Below the pieces are notes generated by a model. That model saw only the letters and a list, made by a program, of their open reading frames with translations. It was not told the DNA's origin and made no database searches. The position numbers and the translations under genes are program-made. 64,000 bases of DNA from Mycolicibacterium sphagni (lineage in GTDB: Bacteria > Actinomycetota > Actinomycetes > Mycobacteriales > Mycobacteriaceae). Numbering within the stretch: position 1 is the first letter of the stretch; every line of letters begins with the position of its first letter. Positions 35,695 through 46,069 of the stretch are shown here, piece after piece. The DNA is taken from assembly GCF_002250655.1 (NCBI RefSeq), contig NZ_NOZR01000001.1:124001-188000 (forward strand), given 5' to 3'.

Positions 35695-38115
35695 TTATCG
35701 CATGAGCTCGATCTGAGGGACGTCGCTTTCGGCCCAGCGACACGAGCCCTCGCGGACGGCACAGCCCAAAGTCTGGCAGGTCCCGTCGCTTTCGCATTTC
35801 TGCAAGACCTCGACCAGCTTGTCAGACGGCAGCGGCGGACTGAAATAGTAGCCCTGCCCGACGTGGCAGCCGTGCCGGCGAAGCCAGTCGGCCGTTGCTG
35901 CGGTTTCGATGCCTTCGGCGACGGTGGTCAGGCCCAGTTCGTCGGCCAGGTTGACCACAGCGCGCACCACGGCGGCCGCCCGCTGGTCGGCGGGAATCGG
36001 CGCGATGAAGTGGCGATCCAACTTCACCTCGTCGACAGTGAGGTCGCGCATGTACGACAGCGCCGAGTATCCGCTGCCGAAATCGTCGATGGCGATGCGA
36101 ATCCCATACTCCTGCAACTGATTCAGCACAGTTTTCGTGCGATCCATGTTGTCCAGGAACAGGTCCTCGGTGATCTCGACGGTCAGCTGCGACGGACTGA
36201 GACTTCGGTCGGCCAGCGACTTGGCGAACTTGCCCGGCAACCGCAGATCGGCCATCGATGGCGCGAACATGTTCACCGCGATGGGAACCTCGAGCCCCGC
36301 TGTGCGCCAGCGCAGCACGTCGTCCAGTGCGGTGTTGACCACCAGGTCGGTGATCGAGCCCATCAGCCCGTACCGGCGGACCAGTGGGAGAAACTCGTCA
36401 GGGGCCAGCAGACCCCGCGTCGGGTGTGGCCAGCGCACCAGCGCCTCGACCCCGACGATTGCCGCAGTCCTCAGGTCGAACTTCGGCTGATACACCAAGG
36501 TGAGCTCGAACTGGTCGATCGCGTGCCGCAGCTCCCCCAACAACTGAATCGTGCTCGCGCCGCTGCGGCTCACGGGCAGCGGCCCGCTGGCGAACGGCTC
36601 ACGGTCGGGCACTTCGGCCAGCAGCATCTCGGCGTTGAAGAGATGTACACCGCCGGTGCGGGAACGCTTCGCCGAATACATCGCGATGTCGGCCCGTTTC
36701 AGCAGGTCCTCGGCCGTGAGGTCAGGCTCGTCGGCTTCGGCCACCGCGAGCCCGACGCTGGGCCGGATCAGCAGTTCCTGGCCATCGACGATGAACGGCT
36801 CTTCGAAAGCCTCCACCACCCGGTGTGCGACCAATTGCGAGTTGTCCACCCGGCCCTCGATGAGGACGGCGAATTCATCACCGCCCAGCCGCGCCACCGT
36901 GTCGCCGGCTCGCACGCACCCGTCAATCCGCTCGGCAACCAGGCTCAGCAGTTCGTCACCGACCGGGTGACCGAGGGTGTCGTTGACCACCTTGAAATCG
37001 TCGAGGTCCATGACCAGGACACCGACTGAGAGTGCGTCACGTTCGCGCATCTGCATGGCGTGGTTGAGGTGATCCCGGAAGACGATCCGGTTGCCGACAC
37101 CGGTCAGCGGATCACGCAACGCCTGCTCAGCCACCGCCGCCAGGAGCATGCGGTTTTCTCCCATCACCAACACCTGGCGCGCGCCGAAGGCGAGCAACAG
37201 CACAATCCCGATCACCGGTATCGGTCCGGCCTTCAGATCCTCGGGCGACTCGGTGAACACCGCAACGCTCGCGAACATCAAAGGGACGAAGGGCAGCCAT
37301 ACCGACGTAAACGAAACCGACTGAGCCGCCACAGCTTCACGATGCGCAAAGCCGCGCCCGGTGATAGCCGCGGCGACGAAGAGCGCCAGGCCCAGTAGCC
37401 AGCCGATGTCGAGGACCTGCCCGCTCGTGGGCTGGTACGTTGCCGTCAGGTAGACGAAGCCGCCGTCCGAGATCGCGATACCCGACATGGCCAACGTGAG
37501 CAAGATCAGCGTCAGGCGCTGACCGCGCTGAGCACGGGCCACCACCAGTACGCCGATGGTGAGGACAGCCGCATCCAATACGGGATAGCTGGCCGAGACA
37601 GCCATCTGGAGGCGGTCGACGGGCACCGAATTCCACAGCTCGTCGAGCACGGCGACCCAGCCGACGATGGTGAACGACCCGGCCACGATCAGCCCGTCGA
37701 GGATCAGCCGAGTCCGCGACGTGCGGCTGTGCCCGGAGGAGAGCAACAACAACGCGACCGCGGTGGCGATCGGCAGCACCAGATACGCAGCGTCGGCTAC
37801 CGACGGGTAAGGGTGCTTGACGCCGACGAGCTTGTAGTAGCGCCAGAGCATGGCTCCCACGCTGAAGGAGCCGAGCCCGACCGCCAGCGTGATCCAGGCC
37901 AGGCGCACCCGCCCGCGGCAGGACCGGGCCGTCCAGACCGCGGCGACGAGCGCCACCAGCGACAGCTCGATCATGACGTTGTCGGTGTTGGTGACCAGGG
38001 AAAAGAGCGACGCGCTCGACAACCCGCCGAGCACCAGGAGCCAGCCTGTCATCAGCGCGCAGACGGCCAGACCAACGACCAGTGCCTTTGTCCGCGTCGC
38101 CCTAAGCCCAGTCAC
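35695..38115 (-). CDS. Membrane GGDEF-EAL c-di-GMP protein, copy 2
   Basis: 806 residues from GTG 38115. The architecture is the same as copy 1: about ten membrane helices, GGDEF (RLGGDEFAVLIE) and EAL (VEALVRWPHP, VNMFAPS, VEITEDLF, IDDFGSGYSALSYM, VKLDRHF, GQGYYFSPP), then a Cys-containing tail that copy 1 lacks (LQKCESDG, LGCAVREGSCRW). Both catalytic motifs are intact, so it may be the bifunctional member. It is the first gene of the two, and they are so alike that they must come from a local duplication. The membrane part has no recognised ligand. Confidence 0.9.
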   Translation of the reverse strand: MTGLRATRTKALVVGLAVCALMTGWLLVLGGLSSASLFSLVTNTDNVMIELSLVALVAAVWTARSCRGRVRLAWITLAVGLGSFSVGAMLWRYYKLVGVKHPYPSVADAAYLVLPIATAVALLLLSSGHSRTSRTRLILDGLIVAGSFTIVGWVAVLDELWNSVPVDRLQMAVSASYPVLDAAVLTIGVLVVARAQRGQRLTLILLTLAMSGIAISDGGFVYLTATYQPTSGQVLDIGWLLGLALFVAAAITGRGFAHREAVAAQSVSFTSVWLPFVPLMFASVAVFTESPEDLKAGPIPVIGIVLLLAFGARQVLVMGENRMLLAAVAEQALRDPLTGVGNRIVFRDHLNHAMQMRERDALSVGVLVMDLDDFKVVNDTLGHPVGDELLSLVAERIDGCVRAGDTVARLGGDEFAVLIEGRVDNSQLVAHRVVEAFEEPFIVDGQELLIRPSVGLAVAEADEPDLTAEDLLKRADIAMYSAKRSRTGGVHLFNAEMLLAEVPDREPFASGPLPVSRSGASTIQLLGELRHAIDQFELTLVYQPKFDLRTAAIVGVEALVRWPHPTRGLLAPDEFLPLVRRYGLMGSITDLVVNTALDDVLRWRTAGLEVPIAVNMFAPSMADLRLPGKFAKSLADRSLSPSQLTVEITEDLFLDNMDRTKTVLNQLQEYGIRIAIDDFGSGYSALSYMRDLTVDEVKLDRHFIAPIPADQRAAAVVRAVVNLADELGLTTVAEGIETAATADWLRRHGCHVGQGYYFSPPLPSDKLVEVLQKCESDGTCQTLGCAVREGSCRWAESDVPQIELMR

Positions 38116-38212
38116 TCGGGCCCCCGATCATCTCGGCCACGCAGAACATCTAGCAGAGCGATCGTAGCGAACTTTCGTTTACTCGACTGTGTTTACCTGC
38201 ATCGTCGCGCCG

Positions 38213-38917
38213 CTAGGGCAGCTTGGCGACCAGCTCCTCGACGCCGATTCGCGGCCCGGTGAAGAACGGGATCTCCTCACGCACGTGGCGGCGCGCTTCG
38301 GTGGCCCGCAGATCACGCATCAGGTCGACGATGCGGTACAGCTCAGGGGCCTCGAATGCCAGGATCCACTCGTAGTCACCGAGGGCGAACGCGGGCACGG
38401 TGTTGGCCCGGACGTCCTTGTAGCTGCGGGCGGCCATGCCGTGGTCGGCGAGCATCTTGCGGCGCTCGTCGTCGGGCAACAGATACCAATCCAGCGAACG
38501 CACGAAGGGGTAGACGCAGACGTAGTTGCCCGGCTCCTCGCCGGCCAGGAACGCCGGGACGTGGCTCTTGTTGAACTCGGCCGGCCGATGCAGCGCGACG
38601 GCACTCCACACCGGCGAGACAGCCCGCCCCAGGGTCGTGGTGCGCCGGAAGTCGCTATAGGTGGCCTGGAGCGTCTCGATGTGCTCGGCGTGGGTCCAGA
38701 TCATGAAATCGGCGTCGGCACGCAGCCCGGCGACGTCGTAGAGACCGCGCACCACGACGCCGTTCTCCTCCTGCTGCTTGAGGAACGTGGCGGTCTCGTC
38801 GATGACGGCGGCGCGGGACTCTTCGTCGTAGCCCAGCTCCCCCGGTTCGGCGGCGAACACCGAGAACATCACGTAGCGGATCGTGGCGTTGAGCTCGTCG
38901 TAGTCCAGTTTGGCCAT
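38213..38917 (-). CDS. hemQ: Coproheme decarboxylase HemQ (ChdC)
   Basis: 234 residues from ATG 38917 ([10 protein letters not shown] matches the family start; ATG at 38926 would add three residues). Chlorite-dismutase fold: [36 protein letters not shown] (haem region with the conserved His and Tyr) and [17 protein letters not shown]. It converts coproheme to haem b, the last step of the coproporphyrin route used by actinobacteria. It is 46 bases downstream of hemY on the same strand, as in Rv2676c-Rv2678c. Confidence 0.95.
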   Translation of the reverse strand: MAKLDYDELNATIRYVMFSVFAAEPGELGYDEESRAAVIDETATFLKQQEENGVVVRGLYDVAGLRADADFMIWTHAEHIETLQATYSDFRRTTTLGRAVSPVWSAVALHRPAEFNKSHVPAFLAGEEPGNYVCVYPFVRSLDWYLLPDDERRKMLADHGMAARSYKDVRANTVPAFALGDYEWILAFEAPELYRIVDLMRDLRATEARRHVREEIPFFTGPRIGVEELVAKLP

Positions 38918-38963
38918 GGCACCCATCGTGCCACGCGGGACGTCGGCTATCGGTGCGTGGTGC

Positions 38964-40212
38964 TTATCGACGCGTGGCCTCGGCCACGCGTTGCGCGGCC
39001 CGGCCGGCCACCCCCACGCAGGCAGGCACCCCGATGCCGTCCAGATAGTTGCCTGCGATCGCCAGGGTGGCCGGTAGATCCTCCCGCAATCCGGCAGTCA
39101 GCTCGCGATAACCGGGACCGTACTGCGGCATCGCATCCAGCCAGCGGTGCACCAGCACGTCGACCGGGTCCACCGCGAACCCGAACACTGCCTGCAGGTC
39201 GCCGAGCGCCCAGGCAAGCAAGTCGGCATCGGAGGTGGCGCGTGCTACTTGATCGCCGAACCGGCCGAACGACAGCCGCAACAACTCCGCGTTGCCTCGC
39301 ACCCCCCACTTACGGGTCGAAAGCGTAATCGCCTTGGCGTGCAAGCGTTCTCCGCTGGCCACCAGCACACCCGACTGCTGCGGCAGCGGGGCACCGCCAG
39401 GCACCGCCAGCGCCAGCACCGCCGCCGAGGCGACGGGGATCGCGGCGGCCGCCGCGGCGGCGGCCGGCGCGATCCCGGTCAGCAGCGGCGCCAGCCGTGG
39501 CGCCGGGACAGCCACGATCACCGCATCGGCGGACCAGTGCTGCCCGTCGTCGTCGCGCAGGCTCCAGCCCTTCTCATCGGGTTCGATGTGCTGGACGGAT
39601 GTCTGTATCCAGCGCAGCCGGGAGCCGCCAGCCTCACCGACGCCGGGCGGCGGCCAGCGTCGGCGCCGCGGAGCGGATGCCGATGGTGGCCGCCGAGCCG
39701 GCGTAGACGCCGGACAGCATCGGGTCCACCGAGCGCGCGACGACCTGGGCGCCGAACCGGTCGGCGACGACGTCGCCGACGGCCGGGTCGGCGCCGGGGC
39801 GCCAGTGCAGCGGGCGGTTGGGTTCGGCGGCCATCTGCGCAATGGTCGCGTCGTCGACCAAACCGGTCACCGACGCAGCCGAGGTCGGAATGCCGTTGAC
39901 GGTGTCGGCGGGCAGCGGGTGGATGCGGCCCTGGCTGTAGATCGTGGGCCGCACGCCGGTGGTGCTGACCTGCCGGCCGGCCAGGCCGAGTTCGGTCAGC
40001 AGTGCGGGCACCTCGGGGCGGCGCACCACGAAGGCTTCGGCGCCGATGTCCATCCACTGGCCGCCCAGCCGCTCGGTGCGCAGGATCCCGCCGAGCCGGT
40101 CAGCAGGGTCGAACAGTGTGATGTCGGCGTCATCACCGGCCAGCACGCGCAACCGGTAGGCCGCAACCAGACCCGAAATGCCGCCCCCGACAATGCAATA
40201 CCGTGTAGTCAC
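38964..40212 (-). pseudogene. hemY: hemY/cgoX coproporphyrinogen oxidase, disrupted by an internal deletion and frameshift
   Basis: The N-terminal part runs from GTG 40212 (YCIVGGGISGLVAAYRLR, then DRLGGILRTERLGGQWMDIG) to SAAPTLAAA and hits a TGA at about 39634. The rest is in another frame from about 39650 (RLRWIQTSVQHIEPDEKGW) to 38964 ([19 protein letters not shown]). Compared with the M. tuberculosis enzyme as I recall it, roughly 35-45 residues between SAAP-x-x-AAA and the RxxW strand are missing. The enzyme oxidises coproporphyrinogen III. Its GTG overlaps the hemE stop (GTGA). Either the gene is truly broken or this is a sequence error. Confidence 0.85.
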
Positions 40213-41258
40213 AGCGAGTGCACGAGGCCGACCAGATCTGTCAGCACGCCCGGATCGGTGCCAGGCAGCACGCCATGGCCCAGATTGAAGATGTGCCCGG
40301 CTGCCCCCGCGTCGACCGCCAGCCGGCCGTCGTCGACCACTGAGCGGGCCGCCTGCTCGACCGCCGGCCACCCGGCCAGCAGCACCACCGGGTCCAGGTT
40401 GCCCTGCAGCGCGATCTTCGGGCCGACGCGCAATGCCGCGTCGGGCAGCGAGGTACGCCAGTCGACGCCGACCACGGTGGCTCCCGCATCACCCATGGCG
40501 CCGAGCAGTTCGGCGGTGCCGACACCGAAGTGGGTCATCGGCACCCGGTAGTCCGCCAGCGCGGCGAACACCCGCGCGCTGTGCGGCAGCACGTGGGTGC
40601 GGTAGTCAGCCAGCGACAGCGTGCCCGCCCAGGAGTCGAATACCTGGATGGCGTCCACCCCGGCGTCGAGCTGCACCTTGAGGAAGGCGATCGTCACGTC
40701 GGTCAGCAACCCCATCAGCGCGTGCCAGGTCGACGGGTCGGCCAGCATCATCGCCTTGGTCCGCTCGTGCAGCTTGCTGGGGCCGCCCTCGATCAGGTAG
40801 GAGGCCAATGTGAAGGGGGCGCCGGCGAAACCGATCAGCGGCACGTCGCCGAGCTCGCCCACCAGCAGCCCGATCGCGTCGGAGATCGCGCTGACCCGCT
40901 GCAGCTCAAGGCCTTTCATCGCGTCGACATCGGCGGCGGTGCGCACCGGGTGGTCGATCACCGGGCCCACGTCGGGGACGATGTCGAGCTCGATGCCCGC
41001 GCCGCGGAGCGGGACGACGATGTCGGAGAACAGGATCGCCGCGTCGACCCGGTGCCGTCGTACCGGCTGCAGGGTGATCTCGCAGACCAGTTCCGGGTCG
41101 AAGCAGGCCTGCATCATGGTGTTCTTGGCCCGCAGTTCGCGGTACTCGGGCAGCGACCGGCCGGCCTGGCGCATGAACCAGACCGGTACGCGGCTGGGTT
41201 TGCGGCCAGTGGCGGCGGCCAGGTAGGGCGCCTCGGGCAGCTGGCGACGGGTGCTCAT
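40209..41258 (-). CDS. hemE: Uroporphyrinogen decarboxylase
   Basis: 349 residues from the ATG at 41258, the normal family length. Signatures: [16 protein letters not shown] (substrate-binding Arg), [31 protein letters not shown] and [10 protein letters not shown]. It makes coproporphyrinogen III from uroporphyrinogen III. First gene of the hemE-hemY-hemQ minus-strand haem cluster (Rv2678c in M. tuberculosis), with a four-base overlap to hemY. The frame is open further upstream but is unconserved there. Confidence 0.96.
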   Translation of the reverse strand: MSTRRQLPEAPYLAAATGRKPSRVPVWFMRQAGRSLPEYRELRAKNTMMQACFDPELVCEITLQPVRRHRVDAAILFSDIVVPLRGAGIELDIVPDVGPVIDHPVRTAADVDAMKGLELQRVSAISDAIGLLVGELGDVPLIGFAGAPFTLASYLIEGGPSKLHERTKAMMLADPSTWHALMGLLTDVTIAFLKVQLDAGVDAIQVFDSWAGTLSLADYRTHVLPHSARVFAALADYRVPMTHFGVGTAELLGAMGDAGATVVGVDWRTSLPDAALRVGPKIALQGNLDPVVLLAGWPAVEQAARSVVDDGRLAVDAGAAGHIFNLGHGVLPGTDPGVLTDLVGLVHSL

Positions 41259-41361
41259 CGCGTCCATGCTGCCACGGGCAGGCGAGCCGAGATCCGCCCG
41301 ATGCCACCAAATCGGCGCGCCTGCCCCCTCGACCTCGACGATAGGGCTAGCGTCAATTGCC

Positions 41362-41943
41362 GTGACCACTGCGGAACCGGCGCTTTTCCGCGAGGCGGTG
41401 GCGGCTATGAATACCGCCGAGGTACGGCCGGAGATCGAACTCGGTCCGATCCGCCCACCTCAACGTCTCGCGCCGTACAGCTATGCGCTGGGAGCCGAGG
41501 TCAAGCACCCCGAAACCGAGATCGTCCCGGAACACTCCGAGGGTGACGCGTTCGGACGGCTGATCCTGCTGCACGACCCCGACGGCTCGGAGGCCTGGGA
41601 CGGCACCATGCGCCTGGTCGCCTATATCCAGGCCGACCTGGACTCCAGCGAGGCCATCGACCCGCTACTGCCGGAGGTGGCCTGGAGTTGGCTGGTCGAT
41701 GCCCTCGACAGCCGCGCCGAGCACGTCACCGCACTGGGCGGCACCGTCACGGCCACCACCTCGGTGCGCTACGGCGACATCTCCGGCCCGCCGCGCGCCC
41801 ACCAGCTCGAGATGCGGGCATCGTGGACGGCCACCACTATGGCACTCGACACCCATGTCCAGGCTTTCTGCGAGGTGCTCGAGCACGCCGCGGGCCTGCC
41901 CCCGGTGGGAGTGACGGACCTGGGTTCCCGCTCCCGCGCCTGA
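41362..41943 (+). CDS. DUF3000 family protein
   Basis: 193 residues from GTG 41362. It corresponds to Rv2680, a conserved actinobacterial protein of unknown function: [20 protein letters not shown] at the N-terminus, [20 protein letters not shown] in the middle and [16 protein letters not shown] near the end. It is soluble, without catalytic motifs I recognise. It is divergent from hemE with about 100 bases between starts, and followed by the RNase D gene 1 base after its stop, so the two are co-transcribed. The echA15 gene found here in M. tuberculosis is absent. Confidence 0.88.
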   Translation: MTTAEPALFREAVAAMNTAEVRPEIELGPIRPPQRLAPYSYALGAEVKHPETEIVPEHSEGDAFGRLILLHDPDGSEAWDGTMRLVAYIQADLDSSEAIDPLLPEVAWSWLVDALDSRAEHVTALGGTVTATTSVRYGDISGPPRAHQLEMRASWTATTMALDTHVQAFCEVLEHAAGLPPVGVTDLGSRSRA

Positions 41944-41944
41944 T

Positions 41945-43222
41945 ATGTCAGAACCCGACGACGACGCTGCAGCCGCGGCGTCCAGCGCCCCAGCCGACGA
42001 CGGCCCCGAGCCGACTCCGCTGCTGAGCCCGGCCGAGGGTGTGCCGCCGGTGTCGGTCAGCGTCGACGAGATCGCCCGGGCGGCAGCGCAGCTGGCTAAG
42101 GGCACCGGCCCGTTCGCCGTCGACGCCGAGCGAGCCTCGGGATTCCGGTACTCCAACCGGGCCTACCTGATCCAGATCCGGCGCGCCGGTGCGGGCACCG
42201 TGTTGATCGACCCGGTCAATCACGGCAGCAGCCCGATCGACGTGTTGCGACCAGTGGCCGATGTGCTGGCAACCGACGAGTGGATCCTGCACGCCGCCGA
42301 CCAGGATCTGCCGTGCCTGGCCGAGGTCGGAATGCGTCCGCCCGCGCTGTACGACACCGAACTGGCCGGCCGGCTGGCCGGTTTCGAACGGGTGAATCTG
42401 GCGGCCATGGTGCAGCGCCTGCTGGGCCTTGGGCTGGCCAAGGGGCACGGGGCGGCGGACTGGTCCAAACGGCCGCTGCCCGACGCCTGGCTGAACTACG
42501 CCGCCCTGGACGTCGAAGTGCTGATCGAGCTGCGTGAGGCGATCGCCGGTGTGCTCGCCGAGCAGCACAAAAGCGATTGGGCGGCAGAGGAATTCGAGCA
42601 TCTGCGGTGCGCAGAGGCCACACCGACCCGCCGTGACCGGTGGCGGCGCACGTCGGGTATCCACAAGGTCCGCGACCGGCAGACGCTGGCGGCGGTGCGC
42701 GAGTTGTGGACGGTGCGCGATCAGATCGCCCGGCGCCGCGATATCGCACCGGGGCGGATCCTGCCGGACGCGGCGATCATCGCCGCGGCGGTGGCCGACC
42801 CCAAGACGGTCGAGGACCTGACGAAACTGCCGATCTTCGGCGGCCACAAGCAGCGCCGCAGTGCGCATGTCTGGCTGGCCGCGCTGGAGACCGCCCGCAC
42901 CACCCCGGACCCACCGGACAGCGCCGAGCCGCAGAACGGCCCACCGCCCGCGGTGCGCTGGGCCAAACGCAAGCCCGAGGCGTCGGCCCGGCTGGACGCC
43001 GCGCGCGCACGGCTGTCCGAGCTGTCCGAGCGTGTGCATGTGCCCACCGAGAACCTGGTCTCCCCCGAGCTCGTCCGCAGGTTGTGCTGGGACTGGCAGA
43101 ACAGTGCAGACGTCAGTCGGGCGATCGACAGCGTCCTGCGCGACGGCGGTGCCAGGGAATGGCAACGCGCTCTTGTGGTTCCGGTGCTGACGGTAGCGTT
43201 GGAGCCTGCTCAGACCGAGTGA
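41945..43222 (+). CDS. Ribonuclease D family 3'-5' exonuclease
   Basis: 425 residues. The DEDD exonuclease domain covers about residues 35-200: Exo I in PFAVDAERASGF (D-x-E), Exo II in HAADQDLPCL and Exo III LNYAALDVEVLIEL. An HRDC-type helical domain follows (TLAAVRELWTVRDQIARRRD, then GRILPDAAII). It trims structured RNA 3' ends. It matches Rv2681 and starts one base after the DUF3000 gene. Its 3' end overlaps the convergent hydrolase gene by 13 bases. Confidence 0.93.
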   Translation: MSEPDDDAAAAASSAPADDGPEPTPLLSPAEGVPPVSVSVDEIARAAAQLAKGTGPFAVDAERASGFRYSNRAYLIQIRRAGAGTVLIDPVNHGSSPIDVLRPVADVLATDEWILHAADQDLPCLAEVGMRPPALYDTELAGRLAGFERVNLAAMVQRLLGLGLAKGHGAADWSKRPLPDAWLNYAALDVEVLIELREAIAGVLAEQHKSDWAAEEFEHLRCAEATPTRRDRWRRTSGIHKVRDRQTLAAVRELWTVRDQIARRRDIAPGRILPDAAIIAAAVADPKTVEDLTKLPIFGGHKQRRSAHVWLAALETARTTPDPPDSAEPQNGPPPAVRWAKRKPEASARLDAARARLSELSERVHVPTENLVSPELVRRLCWDWQNSADVSRAIDSVLRDGGAREWQRALVVPVLTVALEPAQTE

Positions 43223-44109
43223 CGGTCGATATGGTCGAAGAAGTGTGTCAGCACCGCGTCGGGTGCTTCGATCTGGGGCCAATGTGCGATGCGCTCGTCG
43301 AGCATCACCACGTCCGCGTCCGGGATGACCTCCAGATAGCGCCGGGCCATGTGTGCGCCCGAGTTGGGGTCCGCCGGTCCGTCGATCAACCGCATCGGGA
43401 CCGTTGTCTCACGCATCGCCCGCACCCACCGGTTGCGGTAGCGGTAGCGGTCGTTGACGAACCTGCCCACCTTGTGGGTGACGCGGGTGCCGTCGTTGTA
43501 CTCCAAGATCTGGTGGAAGAGATCCATCATGCGCCGCGACGGTTTGGTGTCGGGACCGAACATCTCGTTGATCGTCGGCTCGACCAGCCGGCGCGACAAC
43601 GCGGTACCCTGCAGCGGACTCATGATGTCGCCCAATGGAGTTCGCGACAGCAGCTTCTGCAGTGCGCGCGGCGTGTAGGCCTCGTTGAACAGGCCACCGT
43701 TGAGCCAGGTGATGGTGTCGATGCGCACCGGACCCGCCGACTGCCGGCCGGACTCCACGCGGGCCAGCATCTCCTGGCCGACCGAGACACCCAGATCGTG
43801 GGCCAGCAGATGGATCCGGTCGATGCCGAGGTGGGCCAGCAGCGCCTCGTGCATATCGGCGTGGTCGGGCACCGAATACTCGTAGGCCACCGGCTTGGCC
43901 GAGAAGCCCATACCGATCATGTCGGGGGCGATCACCGTGAATCGCGCGGTCAGCCGATCCCAGATCGGCGCCCAGTCGAACGTATTGAAGGGATAGCCGT
44001 GGATCAGCAGCAGCGCGGGGCCGGCACCTTCGACCCGATAGAAGATGTCAAAGCCCAGGTAGTCGAACTGCCTGCCGGCGGCTTTCCACTCTTCGAGTTC
44101 GGCGTCCAC
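43210..44109 (-). CDS. Alpha/beta hydrolase with Asp nucleophile
   Basis: 299 residues from GTG 44109. IHGYPFNTFDWAP is the oxyanion loop, the elbow is LLAHDLGVSVGQ with Asp as the presumed nucleophile, and IDGPADPNSG and LDERIAHWPQIE provide the acid and His region. The pattern is that of epoxide hydrolases and haloalkane dehalogenases. It is inserted between the RNase D gene and dxs, a position where M. tuberculosis has no gene, so it is accessory. Substrate unknown. Confidence 0.82.
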   Translation of the reverse strand: MDAELEEWKAAGRQFDYLGFDIFYRVEGAGPALLLIHGYPFNTFDWAPIWDRLTARFTVIAPDMIGMGFSAKPVAYEYSVPDHADMHEALLAHLGIDRIHLLAHDLGVSVGQEMLARVESGRQSAGPVRIDTITWLNGGLFNEAYTPRALQKLLSRTPLGDIMSPLQGTALSRRLVEPTINEMFGPDTKPSRRMMDLFHQILEYNDGTRVTHKVGRFVNDRYRYRNRWVRAMRETTVPMRLIDGPADPNSGAHMARRYLEVIPDADVVMLDERIAHWPQIEAPDAVLTHFFDHIDRHSV

Positions 44110-44124
44110 GCGGCCAGTGTAGAA

Positions 44125-46041
44125 CTAGTCGAGGTGCTCTCGGGCGGCCTGCTCGTCGGCGTCGAGTGCACCCAGCGCGGCCACCCAACCGGTTACTCGG
44201 CGGGCGATGTTCCGCTCGGTGAGACCCACCGCTTCGAGCACCTCACCGCGACCGGCATGATCCAAGAACTGTTGCGGCACACCAACATCGCGGCACGGCA
44301 CGTCGATCTCGGCGGCCCGCATCGAGGCGGACACCGCAGAACCCACACCGCCGCGCACTCCGTTGTCCTCCATGGTGACCACAAGCTTGTGCGCGCTCGC
44401 AAGGGGCACAACAGCATCCGGCACCGGGATCACCCAGCGGGGATCCACCACCGTCACGCCGATGCCCTGATTACGCAGCCGCTCGGCGACCTTGAGTGCC
44501 ATCGGCGCGAACGATCCCACCGCGACCAGCAACACGTCGTTGCCGAGGCCGTCGGCCGGGCGAGCAAGGACGTCCACCCCGGAAACCCGTTCGAGTGCAG
44601 GAATGTCCTCGCCCACTTCGCCTTTGGGAAAGCGGATGGCAGTCGGGCCGTCGTTGATCTCCAGCGCCTCGCCGAGTTCCTCGCGTAGCCGGGCACCGTC
44701 GCGCGGCGCGGCCACCCGGATGCCGGGCACGATGCTCAGGAGCGACAGGTCCCACATGCCGTTGTGGCTGGCGCCGTCGTTGCCGGTGACCCCGGCCCGA
44801 TCCAGCACCATCGTGACCGGCAGCTTGTGTAGCGCGACATCCATCATGACCTGGTCGAACGCGCGGTTGAGGAACGTCGAATAGATGGCGACCACAGGGT
44901 GCAGCCCGCCCATCGCCAGGCCGGCCGCCGAGGTCATCGCATGCTGCTCGGCGATTCCGACGTCGAACAGCCGGTCCGGGAAGCGTTCCCCGAACGCCGA
45001 CAGGCCGGTCGGTCCCGGCATCGCCGCGGTGATCGCCACGATGTCGCGCCGCTTGGCGGCATAGGAGATCAGCGCCTCGGAGAACACCGACGTCCAGCCG
45101 GGCGCCGAGGACTTCGTGGCCAGACCGGTATCGGGGTCGATGACGCCGCAGGAGTGCATCTGCTCGGCCTCGTCGTTCTCGGCCGGCGCATATCCCATGC
45201 CCTTGCGGGTCACCACGTGCACGATCACCGGGGCATTGAAGCCGCGGGCGTGCCGCAAAGCGGTCTCCACCGCGTGCTCGTCGTGCCCGTCGATCGGGCC
45301 GACGTACTTCAGGCCGAGGTCGGTGAACATCACCTGCGGGGACAACGCGTCCTTGATGCCGGCCTTCACGCTGTGCATGGCCTGGTAGCAGGCCTCGCCG
45401 ACGACTGGCACGCCACGGACCGCGACCCGGCCGCGCTCCAGGAGTCGCTCGTAGCCCGGCTGCAGCCGCAGGCCGGCTAGATGGTCGGCAAAACCGCCGA
45501 TGGTCGGGGCATAGGAGCGGCCGTTGTCGTTCACGACGATCACCACCGGCCGGCGGGCGGCGGCGATGTTGTTCAGCGCCTCCCAGCACATACCGCCGGT
45601 CAGGGCGCCGTCGCCGACCACCGCCACGACGTGGCGATTGCGGTGGCCGGTCAGCTCGAAGGCTTTGGCCAGACCGTCGGCGTAGGACAGTGCCGCTGAA
45701 GCGTGGCTGGACTCGATCCAGTCGTGGTCGCTTTCGGCGCGGGACGGGTAGCCCGACAGGCCGCCGCGCATGCGCAACGTGTCGAAGTCGGCGGCGCGGC
45801 CGGTGAGCATCTTGTGGACGTAGGCCTGGTGTCCGGTGTCGAAAAGGATAGGGTCGTGCGGAGAGTCGAAGACCCGGTGCAGCGCGAGCGTGAGCTCGAC
45901 GACCCCGAGGTTGGGGCCGAGATGTCCACCCGTGGCAGCGACTTTGTGAATCAGGAACTGGCGAATCTCCGCAGCCAGATCGGTCAGCTGCGCTTGGGAC
46001 AGGTGTTGCAGATCTGCAGGGCCGCGAACCTGTTCAAGCAT
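44125..46041 (-). CDS. dxs: 1-deoxy-D-xylulose-5-phosphate synthase
   Basis: 638 residues, full length. Thiamine-diphosphate motif [16 protein letters not shown], the substrate loop [17 protein letters not shown], the central transketolase signature [20 protein letters not shown] and the C-terminal domain [16 protein letters not shown]. It condenses pyruvate and glyceraldehyde 3-phosphate, the first step of the MEP isoprenoid route. It matches Rv2682c (dxs1). Starts at ATG 46041; the next upstream gene on the same strand, nhaA, ends 28 bases away. Confidence 0.97.
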   Translation of the reverse strand: MLEQVRGPADLQHLSQAQLTDLAAEIRQFLIHKVAATGGHLGPNLGVVELTLALHRVFDSPHDPILFDTGHQAYVHKMLTGRAADFDTLRMRGGLSGYPSRAESDHDWIESSHASAALSYADGLAKAFELTGHRNRHVVAVVGDGALTGGMCWEALNNIAAARRPVVIVVNDNGRSYAPTIGGFADHLAGLRLQPGYERLLERGRVAVRGVPVVGEACYQAMHSVKAGIKDALSPQVMFTDLGLKYVGPIDGHDEHAVETALRHARGFNAPVIVHVVTRKGMGYAPAENDEAEQMHSCGVIDPDTGLATKSSAPGWTSVFSEALISYAAKRRDIVAITAAMPGPTGLSAFGERFPDRLFDVGIAEQHAMTSAAGLAMGGLHPVVAIYSTFLNRAFDQVMMDVALHKLPVTMVLDRAGVTGNDGASHNGMWDLSLLSIVPGIRVAAPRDGARLREELGEALEINDGPTAIRFPKGEVGEDIPALERVSGVDVLARPADGLGNDVLLVAVGSFAPMALKVAERLRNQGIGVTVVDPRWVIPVPDAVVPLASAHKLVVTMEDNGVRGGVGSAVSASMRAAEIDVPCRDVGVPQQFLDHAGRGEVLEAVGLTERNIARRVTGWVAALGALDADEQAAREHLD

Positions 46042-46069
46042 TCGGCCAGTCTACGCACCCGTCCGTAGA

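Noticed and set aside
36849..36857. DnaA-box-like TTGTCCAC inside a GGDEF-EAL gene
   Set aside because: Single occurrence inside a coding sequence; no cluster and no AT-rich unwinding region, so it is not an origin.
42640..44688. Long plus-strand open frame (682 codons) across RNase D 3' end, hydrolase and dxs
   Set aside because: It is antisense to well-supported genes. Its composition (Arg, His, Gly-rich) is that of a high-GC shadow frame, with no domain.
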